NCBI RefSeq assembly: GCF_005869225.1
Contig: NZ_SWFP01000003.1
Location: 1-64,000, forward strand
DNA length: 64,000 bases
Origin: Dyadobacter bucti
GTDB lineage: Bacteria; Bacteroidota; Bacteroidia; Cytophagales; Spirosomataceae
Direction: 5' to 3'
Position numbers and translations under genes: made by a program. Positions 62,546 through 64,000 of this stretch are shown piece by piece. Position 1 is the first letter of the stretch. Each line of letters opens with the position of its first letter. Below the pieces are notes generated by a model that ran no database searches, had not been told where the DNA came from, and saw only the letters and a program-made list of their open reading frames with translations.

Positions 62546-64000
62546 ATGAGCAGTATTAAAGAAAGCCAATACAAGTATGTAAGTTATTTATGGGATGATG
62601 AGAAAGCCGCTGCCCTTGGAGATGACCAGGTAGCACTACTCTTGTACCGTTCCAATTTATTAGGAGCCGACCTTCGCCTGACCAACTATGCAGGGGGTAA
62701 CACAAGCTGCAAAACCGTCGAGAAAGATCCTCTGACAGGAAACCCTGTTGAAGTGATGTGGATCAAAGGCTCTGGCGGTGACATTGGCACATTAACAAGA
62801 AGCGGACTGGCGGGGCTTTACCAGGACCGCTTGCACAACTTGAAAAATATATACCGGGGGCTGGAATTTGAAGATGAAATGGTTGAGCTTTTTAACCACT
62901 GCATTTATGATCTTAAATCCAAAGCTCCTTCCATAGATACGCCTCTTCATGGTTTGTTGCCATTTAAGCATATTGACCACCTGCACCCCGATGCATTAAT
63001 TGCAATCGCAGCTTCCAAAGAAGGTGAAGCTATTACGAAAGAATTATTCAAAGGCGAACTGGCGTGGGTGCCCTGGCAACGTCCAGGTTTTGATCTCGGA
63101 TTAAAACTGGAAAAAGCACTGGCTGACAATCCCGGCATACGTGGAATCGTATTGGGTGGACACGGTTTGTTTACCTGGGGCGATACAGCTTATGAATCTT
63201 ATATCAACACACTTGATACGATTGAGAAGGCTTCGGAGTATCTGAATGAGAATTATGGTAAAACGCGTCCCGTTTTCGGCGGACAGCGTATTGCCGCTGA
63301 ATCTTCGGAACGCAGACTGGAAATTGCCGGAAAACTGGCACCTTATCTGAGAGGTCTTGCTTCGGACAGACAGGCGATGATCGGACATTTTACCGATGAC
63401 GAACGCGTGCTTGAATTCATCGGAAGCCATGATCTTGACAAACTGGCACCACTTGGAACCAGCTGTCCAGACCATTTCCTGCGTACGAAAATCCGTCCGT
63501 TGGTTCTGGATCTTCCTTTCGAAAAACTGGAGTTGACCGATGCTGAAATTCTGGATCAGATCAGACCGCAGTTTGAAGCTTACAGACTGGATTACCAGGC
63601 ATATTATGATCGTTGCAAACATGACAACAGCCCGGCCGTGCGTGACCCGAACCCGGTTATTATATTGTTGCCAGGAGTAGGAATGTTCTCTTTCGCAAAA
63701 GACAAACAAACTGCGAGAGTTGCGGCGGAATTTTATGTGAATGCAATCAATGTAATGAAGGGGGCAGAGGCTATTTCCTCCTACGTTTCATTGCCTGAGC
63801 AAGAAGCTTTTGATATTGAGTACTGGCTTCTGGAAGAAGCGAAGTTACAGCGTATGCCGAAAGAAAAATCGGTATCCCGCAAAGTAGCTTTTGTTACCGG
63901 CGGATCTGGCGGTATCGGAAAAGCAATTGCACAGAAATTGTTACAGGAAGGAGCCTGCGTGGTGATTTCGGATATTGACGAAAAAGCATTAGCTGAAACA
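62546..64000 (+). CDS. Bifunctional rhamnulose-1-phosphate aldolase / short-chain dehydrogenase (5' part)
   Basis: The frame from the ATG at 62546 is open to the right edge for 485 codons, so the gene is cut by the window. Residues 1-430 match the class II aldolase half (LRLTNYAGGNTSCK, VMWIKGSGGDIGTLTRSGLAGLYQDRL, DTPLHGLLPFKHIDHLHPDA, GIVLGGHGLFTW). From about residue 450 the SDR half starts with KVAFVTGGSGGIGKAIAQKLL. The fused enzyme is known in Bacteroidota and related bacteria for splitting L-rhamnulose 1-phosphate and oxidising L-lactaldehyde. Other rhamnose genes should follow on the right. The spacer before it has no clear terminator. Confidence 0.9.
   Translation, partial: MSSIKESQYKYVSYLWDDEKAAALGDDQVALLLYRSNLLGADLRLTNYAGGNTSCKTVEKDPLTGNPVEVMWIKGSGGDIGTLTRSGLAGLYQDRLHNLKNIYRGLEFEDEMVELFNHCIYDLKSKAPSIDTPLHGLLPFKHIDHLHPDALIAIAASKEGEAITKELFKGELAWVPWQRPGFDLGLKLEKALADNPGIRGIVLGGHGLFTWGDTAYESYINTLDTIEKASEYLNENYGKTRPVFGGQRIAAESSERRLEIAGKLAPYLRGLASDRQAMIGHFTDDERVLEFIGSHDLDKLAPLGTSCPDHFLRTKIRPLVLDLPFEKLELTDAEILDQIRPQFEAYRLDYQAYYDRCKHDNSPAVRDPNPVIILLPGVGMFSFAKDKQTARVAAEFYVNAINVMKGAEAISSYVSLPEQEAFDIEYWLLEEAKLQRMPKEKSVSRKVAFVTGGSGGIGKAIAQKLLQEGACVVISDIDEKALAET

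Noticed and set aside
1..64000. CRISPR array
   Set aside because: No set of regularly spaced short repeats was seen; the three leader copies are too long and unevenly spaced.

Overview
The window looks like a chromosome segment of a Bacteroidota bacterium, most likely Cytophagales and close to Dyadobacter or Spirosoma. That placement rests on protein recognition from memory: Wzi-type capsule proteins, a DUF1080 hydrolase, an S9 peptidase, the RhaD-type aldolase/dehydrogenase fusion, and weak Shine-Dalgarno use at many genes. No database search was possible.

Positions 1-19,200 are accessory DNA, read here as part of an integrated mobilizable element lying against the 3' side of a tRNA-Leu gene. 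It carries the end of an IS3-like insertion sequence, an XRE regulator, two small helix-turn-helix proteins, a Toprim primase-like protein, an ArdC-like antirestriction protein, a MobF relaxase/helicase, a TraD/TraG-type coupling ATPase split by a frameshift, and a membrane protein. Several uncharacterised small genes and cargo are present: a DUF2971 protein and a tight FRG-DUF262 gene pair. No integrase and no mating-pair (T4SS) genes are in view, so the element is probably mobilizable and continues to the left. The most unusual signal is a leader of about 210-240 nt present three times (5269, 7249 and 7981). In each copy the 5' end can pair with the ribosome binding site of the downstream gene, and the internal hairpins keep pairing despite base changes. 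Two of the three leaders precede members of one small protein family, which has a further member at 4198.

Positions 19,200-26,200 are backbone: tRNA-Leu(UAA) and tRNA-Gly(GCC) with a shared terminator, a TerC-family membrane protein, a large UPF1-like superfamily 1 helicase, a secreted DUF1080 protein and a HIT protein.

Positions 26,150-57,200 are a minus-strand Wzx/Wzy-type exopolysaccharide or capsule locus of about 31 kb. Transcription runs from the Wza-like exporter (57,188) and Wzz-like chain-length protein through sugar-nucleotide genes. These are a WlbA/B/C set for a 2,3-diacetamido uronic acid, and LegB/LegC/NeuD-like genes plus a PtmE-like CBS nucleotidyltransferase for a 4-amino-6-deoxy sugar. 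Then come glycosyltransferases, a flippase, an EpsG-like polymerase, two secreted beta-helix proteins, a TviB/TviC-like dehydrogenase-epimerase pair, an initiating sugar transferase and three tandem Wzi-like outer-membrane proteins. No BY-kinase is seen. The predicted polymer is acidic and rich in amino sugars.

Positions 57,300-64,000 return to housekeeping and catabolic genes: aspS, a probable lipoprotein propeller, a prolyl oligopeptidase, and the start of a rhamnulose-1-phosphate aldolase/dehydrogenase fusion that runs off the right edge.
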